A stretch of 64,000 nt of DNA from Kineosporiaceae bacterium (GTDB lineage: Bacteria > Actinomycetota > Actinomycetes > Actinomycetales > Kineosporiaceae), in contig JAEUJN010000087.1 of the NCBI GenBank assembly GCA_016794595.1, positions 1 to 64,000 of the forward strand, read 5' to 3'. Made by a program: the position numbers and the translations under genes. Shown here piece by piece: positions 52,413 to 63,229 of this stretch (positions are counted from its first letter, which is position 1; every line of letters begins with the position of its first letter). The notes under the pieces were generated by a model. The model ran no database searches and was not told the origin of the DNA. It saw only the letters and a program-made list of their open reading frames with translations.

Positions 52413-54942
52413 GTGCTCCCCGCCCACGCGGGGGTGATCCTGTGAAACGCATTGCGCCTTGGGCCCTTTCGGTGTGCTCCCCGCCCACGCGGGGGTGATC
52501 CTCCGCCAGCTCGGGGGCCAGCTCTGGGACCAGCGTGCTCCCCGCCCACGCGGGGGTGATCCCCGACAACCACCGACCCCGCCGGTCATGCGACGGTGCT
52601 CCCCGCCCACGCGGGGGTGATCCGAAATCCAGCGACGTCAACCGGCCGAGCAGGATGTGCTCCCCGCCCACGCGGGGGTGATCCTGTCGAGGACACGATC
52701 GGGCCCAGCCGGTCTACGTGCTCCCCGCCCACGCGGGGGTGATCCCACCAACGCGCGGAACGTGTTCCCCGACGTATCGTGCTCCCCGCCCACGCGGGGG
52801 TGATCCCCCGACGCCATCCAACGTCCTCGCCACCGCAGCGTGCTCCCCGCCCACGCGGGGGTGATCCCCCTGCTCCTCGGGGGTGTGACCTGGCCACGCC
52901 GTGCTCCCCGCCCACGCGGGGGTGATCCCCTCGAAGAGGGGACGATCATCAAGAGCCCGATGTGCTCCCCGCCCACGCGGGGGTGATCCCGCGACCGCGC
53001 CGAGCAGGCCGCCCGCGGCGACGTGCTCCCCGCCCACGCGGGGGTGATCCCGCGTAGCCGCCCTGTGGGTGAGTGGTGATCATGTGCTCCCCGCCCACGC
53101 GGGGGTGATCCGCCCGGCAATCCCCGCGACGAGGCCGCCGTCGGGTGCTCCCCGCCCACGCGGGGGTGATCCCAGGATGCACGGCGTGTTGGCCGTCCCC
53201 TGTCGGTGCTCCCCGCCCACGCGGGGGTGATCCCTATTACCGCTGTTCCCACGACCACGAAACTTTGTGCTCCCCGCCCACGCGGGGGTGATCCCAGGCC
53301 GGTGTCCGTGGTGCCTTCCCGGGAGACGTGCTCCCCGCCCACGCGGGGGTGATCCGGAGAAGACAAACGATAGTGAGAGGACTACGTCGTGCTCCCCGCC
53401 CACGCGGGGGTGATCCGCCAGACGCCGTACGGCGAATCGATGTAGACCGGTGCTCCCCGCCCACGCGGGGGTGATCCGTGCAGACCATACCCGCACTCCT
53501 GCACCGGGTCGTGCTCCCCGCCCACGCGGGGGTGATCCCATGCCCCCGCGGCGCTTGGAGATCAGCCAGTTGGTGCTCCCCGCCCACGCGGGGGTGATCC
53601 CATCGTTCCCGAAGTCCATTGCGGTCAGGGCCAGTGCTCCCCGCCCACGCGGGGGTGATCCCCGGGGCGCCCTGGTGCGCACGGACCTGCTGACGTGCTC
53701 CCCGCCCACGCGGGGGTGATCCCGAGTCTCAGTTCCTGGAGACGCAGGGCTACACGTGCTCCCCGCCCACGCGGGGGTGATCCGTGCCCGACCGGGTCCA
53801 CGCAGCAGCCCTGGAAGTGCTCCCCGCCCACGCGGGGGTGATCCGGCGCCGACCGCGGCGCCGGCTGCCGCGGCACCGTGCTCCCCGCCCACGCGGGGGT
53901 GATCCCCGTGTTGCGGCACACTCGGCAGGCCTACGACGGTGCTCCCCGCCCACGCGGGGGTGATCCGGACTTGGGCGACGGCGCCCTGTACGTGGTGGAG
54001 TGCTCCCCGCCCACGCGGGGGTGATCCCATCGGCCTTCCTCCGTCGGGACTTGCTCTGGCGTGCTCCCCGCCCACGCGGGGGTGATCCCTCCTCCGTTCC
54101 CCCGGTCGACCTGGGCAACCCGTGCTCCCCGCCCACGCGGGGGTGATCCCAGGGCCGCTCCGGCGGCCACCACTCCACCGACGTGCTCCCCGCCCACGCG
54201 GGGGTGATCCCTGCCGGGCACACCCCTTGCACCGACGCCGCTCGTGCTCCCCGCCCACGCGGGGGTGATCCCTGGGTCCTGGACGGAGACGGCACCGCCA
54301 GCTAGTGCTCCCCGCCCACGCGGGGGTGATCCCACGTGGCGGACGATCCTTCACGACGAGCCCTCGTGCTCCCCGCCCACGCGGGGGTGATCCCGTCACC
54401 CGACCCGGCGACCAACCGAACGCCGAGTGCTCCCCGCCCACGCGGGGGTGATCCCGTTCGACTCGATCTCGATGTGTCGTGATCCCGGTGCTCCCCGCCC
54501 ACGCGGGGGTGATCCGCCAGCGACCTACAACCCCGACAGCCTGTTCGCGTGCTCCCCGCCCACGCGGGGGTGATCCCGCCTGGAAGGCTGGATTCTGCAG
54601 GACCGCGAAGTGCTCCCCGCCCACGCGGGGGTGATCCCTGGCCGCCGCCCAGGCAAGCGAGCCCGACCTCGTGCTCCCCGCCCACGCGGGGGTGATCCCT
54701 TGCGGGTGGCCGCGCCGGCCAGGCCGTCGGTGTGCTCCCCGCCCACGCGGGGGTGATCCCGTCGAGAGCATCGCCCACGCCGCGTCGTCAGCGTGCTCCC
54801 CGCCCACGCGGGGGTGATCCCGCCGATCAGCAGATTCAGAACGGTTGGGTCCAGTGCTCCCCGCCCACGCGGGGGTGATCCCCCCATGCGAAACGCGCGG
54901 CAGGACCCCATCATGTGCTCCCCGCCCACGCGGGGGTGATCC

Positions 54943-54975
54943 CAAGTCCGGCACGCTCGAGCTCTACCGCTACGT
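54943..54975 (+). repeat. Duplicated spacer, copy 1
   Basis: This 33-base spacer (starts CAAGTCCGGCACGCTCG) is identical to the spacer at 58482-58514, about 58 units further from the leader. Independent acquisition of the same protospacer or an array rearrangement could explain it. Confidence 0.9.
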
Positions 54976-55553
54976 GTGCTCCCCGCCCACGCGGGGGTGA
55001 TCCTTGCCGAGAGCATGTTGCGCTCGGAACGGGTTGGTGCTCCCCGCCCACGCGGGGGTGATCCCTGGGTCGCCGGCGGCGCACCCGTGGACCCGGAGTG
55101 CTCCCCGCCCACGCGGGGGTGATCCCACCCCGAGCGAGCCCGCCCACAGGTCGACCAGGTGCTCCCCGCCCACGCGGGGGTGATCCCTGGGACGTGCTGA
55201 CACCCGACTACTACGACCAGTGCTCCCCGCCCACGCGGGGGTGATCCCGGCGGATCCCCGGGGAACGGCTACGGGGCCGGGTGCTCCCCGCCCACGCGGG
55301 GGTGATCCCTGCTGCGCGTAGGAGATCGACTCCTTGAGCGAGTGCTCCCCGCCCACGCGGGGGTGATCCCTGGATCCCCGAGGGGGTCCACTACGGGTGT
55401 TCGTGCTCCCCGCCCACGCGGGGGTGATCCCACACACACGAGAGGAAACAATCATGACCACACAGTGCTCCCCGCCCACGCGGGGGTGATCCCCGATATC
55501 CGATGAGGCGAACCCTGATAGCCGCGTGCTCCCCGCCCACGCGGGGGTGATCC

Positions 55554-55586
55554 CCGCACTCAATCCGATTGATTGAGTGCGCATGA
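55554..55586 (+). repeat. Hairpin-forming spacer, variant A
   Basis: CGCACTCAATC and GATTGAGTGCG form a perfect 11-base stem with a 5-base loop inside one spacer. A near-copy with a 6-base loop is at 60006-60038. The source is presumably a terminator or other palindrome in a phage or plasmid. Confidence 0.85.
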
Positions 55587-58481
55587 GTGCTCCCCGCCCA
55601 CGCGGGGGTGATCCGATCTCGATGACCCTCACCTCGCCGGAGTCGAGGTGCTCCCCGCCCACGCGGGGGTGATCCCCGAATCACTACCCCGGCGCCATCG
55701 GCCATGTGGTGCTCCCCGCCCACGCGGGGGTGATCCCTGGATCCACACCCGGTAGCCGCCGCGGATCGCGTGCTCCCCGCCCACGCGGGGGTGATCCCTG
55801 GCCGTCACGCACGGGCAGTAGCGGCGAATCGTGCTCCCCGCCCACGCGGGGGTGATCCGCCAGGCAGGGGGTGCCCCCTGGTGGGGGCAGTGTGCTCCCC
55901 GCCCACGCGGGGGTGATCCGGCCATCGACGGCACCGTGTACGACTCCCTCGAGTGCTCCCCGCCCACGCGGGGGTGATCCCGACGGTGGCGGTGCCGACC
56001 CCGTTCACAGTCGGTGCTCCCCGCCCACGCGGGGGTGATCCGGGGCTGCACGACACGACCACCGAGCCGGTGTTGTGCTCCCCGCCCACGCGGGGGTGAT
56101 CCGTGGAAGGACGCGAAGGCACTCCTGTGGCTGGCGTGCTCCCCGCCCACGCGGGGGTGATCCCTTGCCGGACATCGGCGCCGGGGTGATGGTCTGGTGC
56201 TCCCCGCCCACGCGGGGGTGATCCCGTCAGGAGCACACAAGATGGGTAAGTTCTCCAGTGCTCCCCGCCCACGCGGGGGTGATCCCACGAGCAGGGCTCT
56301 CAGCCAGTAACCGGCTCGGGTGCTCCCCGCCCACGCGGGGGTGATCCCGGGTCATCGACCCGGAGGTCATCGACGGGGCGGTGCTCCCCGCCCACGCGGG
56401 GGTGATCCCTGATGCGAGGAGCCCCGTCGGGGGCCGCCCTGGTGCTCCCCGCCCACGCGGGGGTGATCCCCCCGATCGACGGCACGATCACGGCGGCCCT
56501 GGGTGCTCCCCGCCCACGCGGGGGTGATCCCGTCAGCGAGTTCGCGAACACCTCGCCCAGAGCGTGCTCCCCGCCCACGCGGGGGTGATCCCACCGACAA
56601 GAAAGGCGCCCACCGCCATGGCAAGTGCTCCCCGCCCACGCGGGGGTGATCCTCTCACGCAAGGCACGCACCGGCCGGAAATGGTGTGCTCCCCGCCCAC
56701 GCGGGGGTGATCCGCAGGCCCGGACCCGGGCCGCTCTCGCCACCACGTGCTCCCCGCCCACGCGGGGGTGATCCCTCGGCGGCCGTGCACGGCGTGTCCA
56801 GCATCCGGTGCTCCCCGCCCACGCGGGGGTGATCCCTGAGGCGACAGCGCTCACCGTGGCAGGGGAGGGTGCTCCCCGCCCACGCGGGGGTGATCCCCGT
56901 CCGCGCCGACCCGCCCCGCCGTCGTCCTCGTGCTCCCCGCCCACGCGGGGGTGATCCCCCAGGCGACCGGATCACGGCCGCCACCGACGGGTGCTCCCCG
57001 CCCACGCGGGGGTGATCCCCCTGACTGAGAGGCGCACCAATGATCCGCACGTGCTCCCCGCCCACGCGGGGGTGATCCCGGGTTGAGGGTCTGCAGTACC
57101 TTGATCAAGTCGTGCTCCCCGCCCACGCGGGGGTGATCCCGGTGTCGGCGATTCCTTCACCGCATTGGCCCTGTGCTCCCCGCCCACGCGGGGGTGATCC
57201 GTCCATCACCGTGCCGGCCATCGCCTCGAAGGCGTGCTCCCCGCCCACGCGGGGGTGATCCCGAGTTGCCGTTGAGGACGTAGTCGGCCAGGGTGTGCTC
57301 CCCGCCCACGCGGGGGTGATCCCCGGCCGACGCCGGGCGGCGTGGGGAGAGAGAGGTGCTCCCCGCCCACGCGGGGGTGATCCCTCGGCCGGGGGCATGC
57401 CGGCGTACTCGGCGGCGTGCTCCCCGCCCACGCGGGGGTGATCCGGCCCTCGACATCCTGACCGACGTGCAGGTCAAGTGCTCCCCGCCCACGCGGGGGT
57501 GATCCGTGGGACCCGGAGTCGATGACGACGACGTCGTAGTGCTCCCCGCCCACGCGGGGGTGATCCCAGGGACGACACAGCCACCACCGCCTCCTCGGCG
57601 TGCTCCCCGCCCACGCGGGGGTGATCCCATGGCCGTGACGGTGCGAGTGGTCGCGTCGTGGTGCTCCCCGCCCACGCGGGGGTGATCCCAGAGGTGACGG
57701 TCGTGGTGGTGACGACACTGAGTGCTCCCCGCCCACGCGGGGGTGATCCCGGAGCCCTGTCGTCCCGAGCAGGAGGACGAGGATGCTCCCCGCCCACGCG
57801 GGGGTGATCCGTCTCGGTTCTCGGAGTTGGCTGACGCTGATGTGTGCTCCCCGCCCACGCGGGGGTGATCCTGGGACGGGTAGGGCAAGAGCGCCTAGGA
57901 GGAAGTGCTCCCCGCCCACGCGGGGGTGATCCCGTGTCCCCGTTGTTCACCGGCTTGGATGCAGCGTGCTCCCCGCCCACGCGGGGGTGATCCGGGTGTC
58001 CGCACGTCGGGGGGTGGAGGTGGGGGGTGCTCCCCGCCCACGCGGGGGTGATCCCGCGTCAGCGATGGCCAGCCACTTCGGTGGCGGGTGCTCCCCGCCC
58101 ACGCGGGGGTGATCCGTTCCTTCGTTAGGTGAGTTACCTGGGGTAAGGGTGCTCCCCGCCCACGCGGGGGTGATCCCGCGGCCCAACCCATCGTGTCCTG
58201 GCTGATCGGGTGCTCCCCGCCCACGCGGGGGTGATCCTCGAAACACGACGCCGCCGACGCCGCCACCAGGGTGCTCCCCGCCCACGCGGGGGTGATCCCC
58301 TGCCGGAGGACATCGTGCCGTTGCTCCCTTCGTGCTCCCCGCCCACGCGGGGGTGATCCGTTGCCGATCTGGGACTGCAGGACCTTGACGCCGTGCTCCC
58401 CGCCCACGCGGGGGTGATCCCGGTGCGTCAGGATCCCAAGCGGCCCACACCCTGTGCTCCCCGCCCACGCGGGGGTGATCC

Positions 58482-58514
58482 CAAGTCCGGCACGCTCGAG
58501 CTCTACCGCTACGT
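58482..58514 (+). repeat. Duplicated spacer, copy 2
   Basis: This spacer is identical over 33 bases to that at 54943-54975. The neighbouring spacers differ, which argues against a simple recent block duplication. Confidence 0.9.
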
Positions 58515-59883
58515 GTGCTCCCCGCCCACGCGGGGGTGATCCCATCGCCGCCGCCGTCCCGTCCTACCCGTCCGGGTGCTCCCCGCCCACGCGGGGGTGA
58601 TCCGGCCTGGGCGTCCGGCTACCGAGACCGGCTGACGTGCTCCCCGCCCACGCGGGGGTGATCCCTCGAGCAGCGCTTGGTACCCGGCGCCTTCCTCGTG
58701 CTCCCCGCCCACGCGGGGGTGATCCATTCCACGCCCAGCACCGCCGGCGCGACCCGATCGTGCTCCCCGCCCACGCGGGGGTGATCCCCCGGCGAAGGCC
58801 TGCAGCGACCGCATCGGGTAGTGCTCCCCGCCCACGCGGGGGTGATCCCGGGACGGGGGGCCCTGGGCGTGTCGCTCAGGCGTGCTCCCCGCCCACGCGG
58901 GGGTGATCCCTGAGCCCGCACCGCTGGGCCGCCTCACGCTGAGTGCTCCCCGCCCACGCGGGGGTGATCCCTCCGGGGTGTCGTTGCCGCCGTAGCGCCA
59001 GCCGTGCTCCCCGCCCACGCGGGGGTGATCCATCGCCGGAGGTGATGCCGGGGTTGGCGGCGAAGTGCTCCCCGCCCACGCGGGGGTGATCCGGCGGCCG
59101 ACCTCGGCGGTGGCGTCAGCGACGAGTGCTCCCCGCCCACGCGGGGGTGATCCCGTTTTCCGGCGCTGCTTCCCGGCGGGGTCACGTGCTCCCCGCCCAC
59201 GCGGGGGTGATCCCCCCTGGTTCAGGGACCAGTCGAGGTGGGTGAGGTGCTCCCCGCCCACGCGGGGGTGATCCGATGGGCAACGTCTGCCAGTTGAACG
59301 GGTCCGTGTGCTCCCCGCCCACGCGGGGGTGATCCCCCCGACACCAACTTCCTCGCTGACCGGAGGACGTGCTCCCCGCCCACGCGGGGGTGATCCGCAC
59401 TGTCGTCGGTCGTCGTCCACGCCGAGCCGGTGCTCCCCGCCCACGCGGGGGTGATCCCGGTTCGCAGATGCCGAGGACGACGACGGCGAGGTGCTCCCCG
59501 CCCACGCGGGGGTGATCCCCGGCACGCCACCACCGGCACCGGCAGCGCCCAGTGCTCCCCGCCCACGCGGGGGTGATCCGTTCCTGCAGGTGGGCATGCG
59601 AGGGTTCCTCTGTGCTCCCCGCCCACGCGGGGGTGATCCCACCAAGAAAACCCCCGCGAGTCGTATTGGTGCGTGCTCCCCGCCCACGCGGGGGTGATCC
59701 GCCTCCAACGCCGCAACACGCTCCTCCAACGACGTGCTCCCCGCCCACGCGGGGGTGATCCGTCGTGCAAGGAGTGCGGCGTCGAGGGCATCGTGTGCTC
59801 CCCGCCCACGCGGGGGTGATCCTCTGTCCTGTCGGTGCACCTGCCACTCACCGTGGTGCTCCCCGCCCACGCGGGGGTGATCC

Positions 59884-59916
59884 GGGCGGACGGTCCCGGG
59901 GTGTGCATCGTTACCG
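59884..59916 (+). repeat. Near-duplicate spacer pair, member 1
   Basis: This spacer shares 30 of 33 bases with that at 60494-60526, ten units away. Two of the three differences (positions 3 and 5) fall in the seed region next to the handle and one near position 23. Confidence 0.85.
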
Positions 59917-60005
59917 GTGCTCCCCGCCCACGCGGGGGTGATCCTCGTTCGGGCCTCAGCCGGCCAAACATGCGAACGTGCTCCCCGCCCACGCGGGGGT
60001 GATCC

Positions 60006-60038
60006 CCGCACTCAATCCGGATTGATTGAGTGCGCATG
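60006..60038 (+). repeat. Hairpin-forming spacer, variant B
   Basis: This spacer matches 55554-55586 except for one extra G in the loop and a correspondingly shifted end. The older copy (distal) and newer copy (leader-proximal) probably derive from related invaders. Confidence 0.85.
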
Positions 60039-60493
60039 GTGCTCCCCGCCCACGCGGGGGTGATCCGCACACCCGCAACTCGGGGTTCCGGCTGGCCGAG
60101 TGCTCCCCGCCCACGCGGGGGTGATCCGAGGCGGCGGACGACGTCCGCGGCCGGGATCGCGTGCTCCCCGCCCACGCGGGGGTGATCCGTGCCAGAGTCA
60201 GGCAGTCACCTGCATCCGAGCGTGCTCCCCGCCCACGCGGGGGTGATCCCGCCACCTCGAACGTCTCGATGCCCGTCGCTGCGTGCTCCCCGCCCACGCG
60301 GGGGTGATCCTCGGGCGAGTGAGGACGAGGAAACCAGGGCAGAGTGCTCCCCGCCCACGCGGGGGTGATCCCACCCTCGCGGTGGCGCGGGGCGAAGACG
60401 GTCAGTGCTCCCCGCCCACGCGGGGGTGATCCCACTCTCATCACGACCGCCGCACGACGCATCACGTGCTCCCCGCCCACGCGGGGGTGATCC

Positions 60494-60526
60494 GGACTGA
60501 CGGTCCCGGGGTGTGAATCGTTACCG
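60494..60526 (+). repeat. Near-duplicate spacer pair, member 2
   Basis: This is the partner of 59884-59916. Same protospacer position, but seed bases differ, as expected if the invader had changed before the younger spacer was taken. Confidence 0.85.
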
Positions 60527-62262
60527 GTGCTCCCCGCCCACGCGGGGGTGATCCCCCACTCAGCCAGAGCCCATCCAAGATGGGCGTGTGCTCCCCGCCC
60601 ACGCGGGGGTGATCCCGCACGCATGTACGTCGGGCTGGACGAGGACAGGTGCTCCCCGCCCACGCGGGGGTGATCCGCTCGCGCCTGACGTGTGCCCGGT
60701 CTTGCACAGGTGCTCCCCGCCCACGCGGGGGTGATCCTCGAACGCTGCGCCGGGTCGCGCAGCCGGCCGAGTGCTCCCCGCCCACGCGGGGGTGATCCGG
60801 CGTCCTGGTTGATCGCCAGTGCCCCTGCGGCGTGCTCCCCGCCCACGCGGGGGTGATCCCGCCGACGGCCGGTTCACGCCCGGGAAGACCACGTGCTCCC
60901 CGCCCACGCGGGGGTGATCCCAACAGGTCGATGGGCGCATCGATGATGTTCGAGTGCTCCCCGCCCACGCGGGGGTGATCCCCGCGCTAGCGCGCTGGGT
61001 CAGTCGCCTTTCTGGTGCTCCCCGCCCACGCGGGGGTGATCCCATCTCAAGCGCCCTTCCGGTGGTGGTCGTGCCGTGCTCCCCGCCCACGCGGGGGTGA
61101 TCCCTCGGCACGGCCGAAGTTGGCCGACAGGTCACCCGTGCTCCCCGCCCACGCGGGGGTGATCCACGGGTGGCCCAGACCATCGGGTGGAAGGTCGCGT
61201 GCTCCCCGCCCATGCGGGGGTGATCCGCGTTCGGCCGGATCCCGGTCCGTGGCCCGCGGGTGCTCCCGCCCACGCGGGGGTGATCCTCCGCCACCCCCGG
61301 CTGGCTCGTCAGCCACGTCGTGCTCCCCGCCCACGCGGGGGTGATCCGCCGCCCATGGTCACCCCTCCCTCCGGTACTCGGTGCTCCCCGCCCACGCGGG
61401 GGTGATCCCAAGACCGAGGCCGTGGCCTGCGCGGTCATCGTGTGCTCCCCGCCCACGCGGGGGTGATCCGCGCTGCGGGGCGTGCTCGACGACTGGCTGC
61501 GCGTGCTCCCCGCCCACGCGGGGGTGATCCCTTGCCCTTGAGGCCATTCCAGAATCCGAGGATGTGCTCCCCGCCCACGCGGGGGTGATCCCGCGAACGC
61601 CGGGTCATTGGCGGTGTCGTAGACGTGCTCCCCGCCCACGCGGGGGTGATCCGTCCACGAGCACGTAGAACCGCTGCCCGGCGGTGTGCTCCCCGCCCAC
61701 GCGGGGGTGATCCCGTGTGGTCGCAGATGACCGAGATCATGGAGCGGTGCTCCCCGCCCACGCGGGGGTGATCCGTCGACGTGGGCGGCGGCGTCGGGGT
61801 TGGTGCAGTGCTCCCCGCCCACGCGGGGGTGATCCCACACCAACGTCACCCAACTCGACCGCCCGAGCGTGCTCCCCGCCCACGCGGGGGTGATCCTGGC
61901 GAGGAGACAGCTGCCATCCCCGAGGGATTGTGCTCCCCGCCCACGCGGGGGTGATCCCCTGGCGACTGCACGGCGATGTCCTGGCCCTGCGTGCTCCCCG
62001 CCCACGCGGGGGTGATCCCCCTGCGCCGCCCCCCCGTGTTCCTGACCACGGGTGCTCCCCGCCCACGTGGGGGTGATCCCACCACCCCCAACCCCCGCCG
62101 CGGACGCCGTCTGTGCTCCCCGCCCACGCGGGGGTGATCCGACGCCGAACGCGGCGTCGCGGGCGTCGTGGGAGTGCTCCCCGCTCACGCGGGGGTGATC
62201 CGCCCTGACCCGGGCCGCGCTCGCCCGGGGGCTCGTGCTCCCCGCCCACGCGGGGGTGATCC

Positions 62263-62503
62263 CTACGACCCGGTCGGCCTGGTCGAGCGGGTGCTCCCGA
62301 CCTCTCCCGTAATCGTCCTCCGGACACGGTGCGGTGATGCCCGCCACACCCCTCGGCATTGAGAATGCGAACCCGAATTCGCAAAACTGTCATCGGCAAT
62401 TGAACGGCGCCCTGTCAACGACTCGCGTGAGGACGTGCCGCACGTCGGCGCGGGCAGGAGGGGCCTTTCGGCAGCTCGAGTACGGAGGAGGAGAGGAGGC
62501 CTG
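62263..62503. other. Post-array region with truncated repeat and candidate promoter
   Basis: After the last full repeat comes a 28-base spacer remnant and GTGCTCCC (62291-62298), where the array decays. TGCGAA (62366-62371) and TTCGCA (62378-62383) form an inverted repeat in an AT-richer patch that may hold the promoter of the carbonic anhydrase gene. GGAGGAGGAGAGGAGG just before 62504 is a very strong ribosome site. Confidence 0.5.
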
Positions 62504-63229
62504 ATGAGGTACCTCCCGGAACTGTTCGCCGCGAACGCCCGCTGGGCCGAGGACGTGCGTGCGGCAGATCCCGAGTTCTTCACCGGTCTGGCGGCCCTGC
62601 AGAGCCCGGCCTACCTGTGGATCGGCTGCTCCGACAGCCGCGTGCCGGCCAACCAGATCACCGGCCTGAAACCGGGTGAGGTGTTCGTTCACCGGAACGT
62701 GGCCAACGTCGTGGTGCACACGGACCTCAACTGCCTGTCGGTGCTGCAGTACGCCGTCGAGGTGCTCGGCGTCCGGCACGTCATCGTGTGCGGCCACTAC
62801 GGCTGCGGAGGGGTGAAGGCGGCCATGTCCGGCCCCTCCCTGGGACTGATCGACAACTGGCTACGGCACATCCAGGACGTCGAGGAGCGGCACGAGGGCA
62901 TCCTTGCCGACCTGCCGGACGACGAGACGCGCTGGCGCGCCCTGTGCGAGCTGAACGTCGTCGAGCAGGTGCGCAACGTCGCACGCACCACCCTGGTCGG
63001 TGACGCCTGGAAGCGGGGCCGGTCGCTGATGCTGCACGGCTGGATCTACGACCTCGCGGACGGTCGCCTGCAGGATCTCGGAGTTTCCCTCCAGGACGGC
63101 GCCGAACTCGACACCGCGGTCGTCCAGGCCGTGGCAGCCGCGCGGGCGCGCCACGAACCGCCCCGAGATCGGCCCAGAGCCGCCGGCCACCCAACCCAGA
63201 ACGTCGCCACCGAGAGGACACCTCGATGA
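62504..63229 (+). CDS. Beta-class carbonic anhydrase
   Basis: This zinc enzyme interconverts CO2 and bicarbonate. The 241-residue protein has [28 protein letters not shown] (two blocks: CSDSR with zinc Cys and Asp; then the substrate segment). [16 protein letters not shown] supplies the zinc His and Cys. It ends with a 25-residue basic tail beyond the catalytic domain. The ATG at 62504 has an excellent GAGGAGG upstream. Its stop overlaps the start of the crotonyl-CoA carboxylase/reductase (ATGA), so the two are translationally coupled and the anhydrase probably supplies that enzyme with CO2. Confidence 0.94.
   Translation: MRYLPELFAANARWAEDVRAADPEFFTGLAALQSPAYLWIGCSDSRVPANQITGLKPGEVFVHRNVANVVVHTDLNCLSVLQYAVEVLGVRHVIVCGHYGCGGVKAAMSGPSLGLIDNWLRHIQDVEERHEGILADLPDDETRWRALCELNVVEQVRNVARTTLVGDAWKRGRSLMLHGWIYDLADGRLQDLGVSLQDGAELDTAVVQAVAAARARHEPPRDRPRAAGHPTQNVATERTPR

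Larger units (their letters stand above)
52413..62262 (+). CRISPR. Type I-E CRISPR array, about 162 repeats
   Basis: A 28-base repeat (begins GTGCTCCCCGCC, ends GGGGGTGATCC) with a CCCCGC/GCGGGG stem recurs every 61 bases. First and last starts, 52413 and 62235, are 9,822 bases apart, giving 162 repeats and 161 spacers, almost all 33 bases. Base 29 is mostly C or G. Repeats are nearly invariant up to 61 kb, then variants occur at 61199 (C to T), 61260 (one C lost), 62052 (C to T) and 62174 (C to T). One other, at 57783, has A at position 1. A truncated repeat (GTGCTCCC) at 62291 follows a shortened 28-base spacer. Degeneration at the distal end puts the leader beside cas2. Three spacer pairs are identical or nearly so. 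Confidence 0.99.

Noticed and set aside
52400-62300. Long minus-strand reading frames (up to 624 codons) made of GSPPRGRGA, DHPRVGGEH and ITPAWAGST units
   Set aside because: The antisense of the CRISPR repeat is open in all three frames, and the 61-bp period shifts frame by one each unit. The 'proteins' are translations of the array, with no ribosome sites or real domains.
42300-62500. CRISPR island as a transposon-borne or recently mobilised element
   Set aside because: No transposase, integrase, terminal inverted repeats or tRNA attachment site were found at either end. Base composition resembles the flanks except for the short AT-rich promoter.
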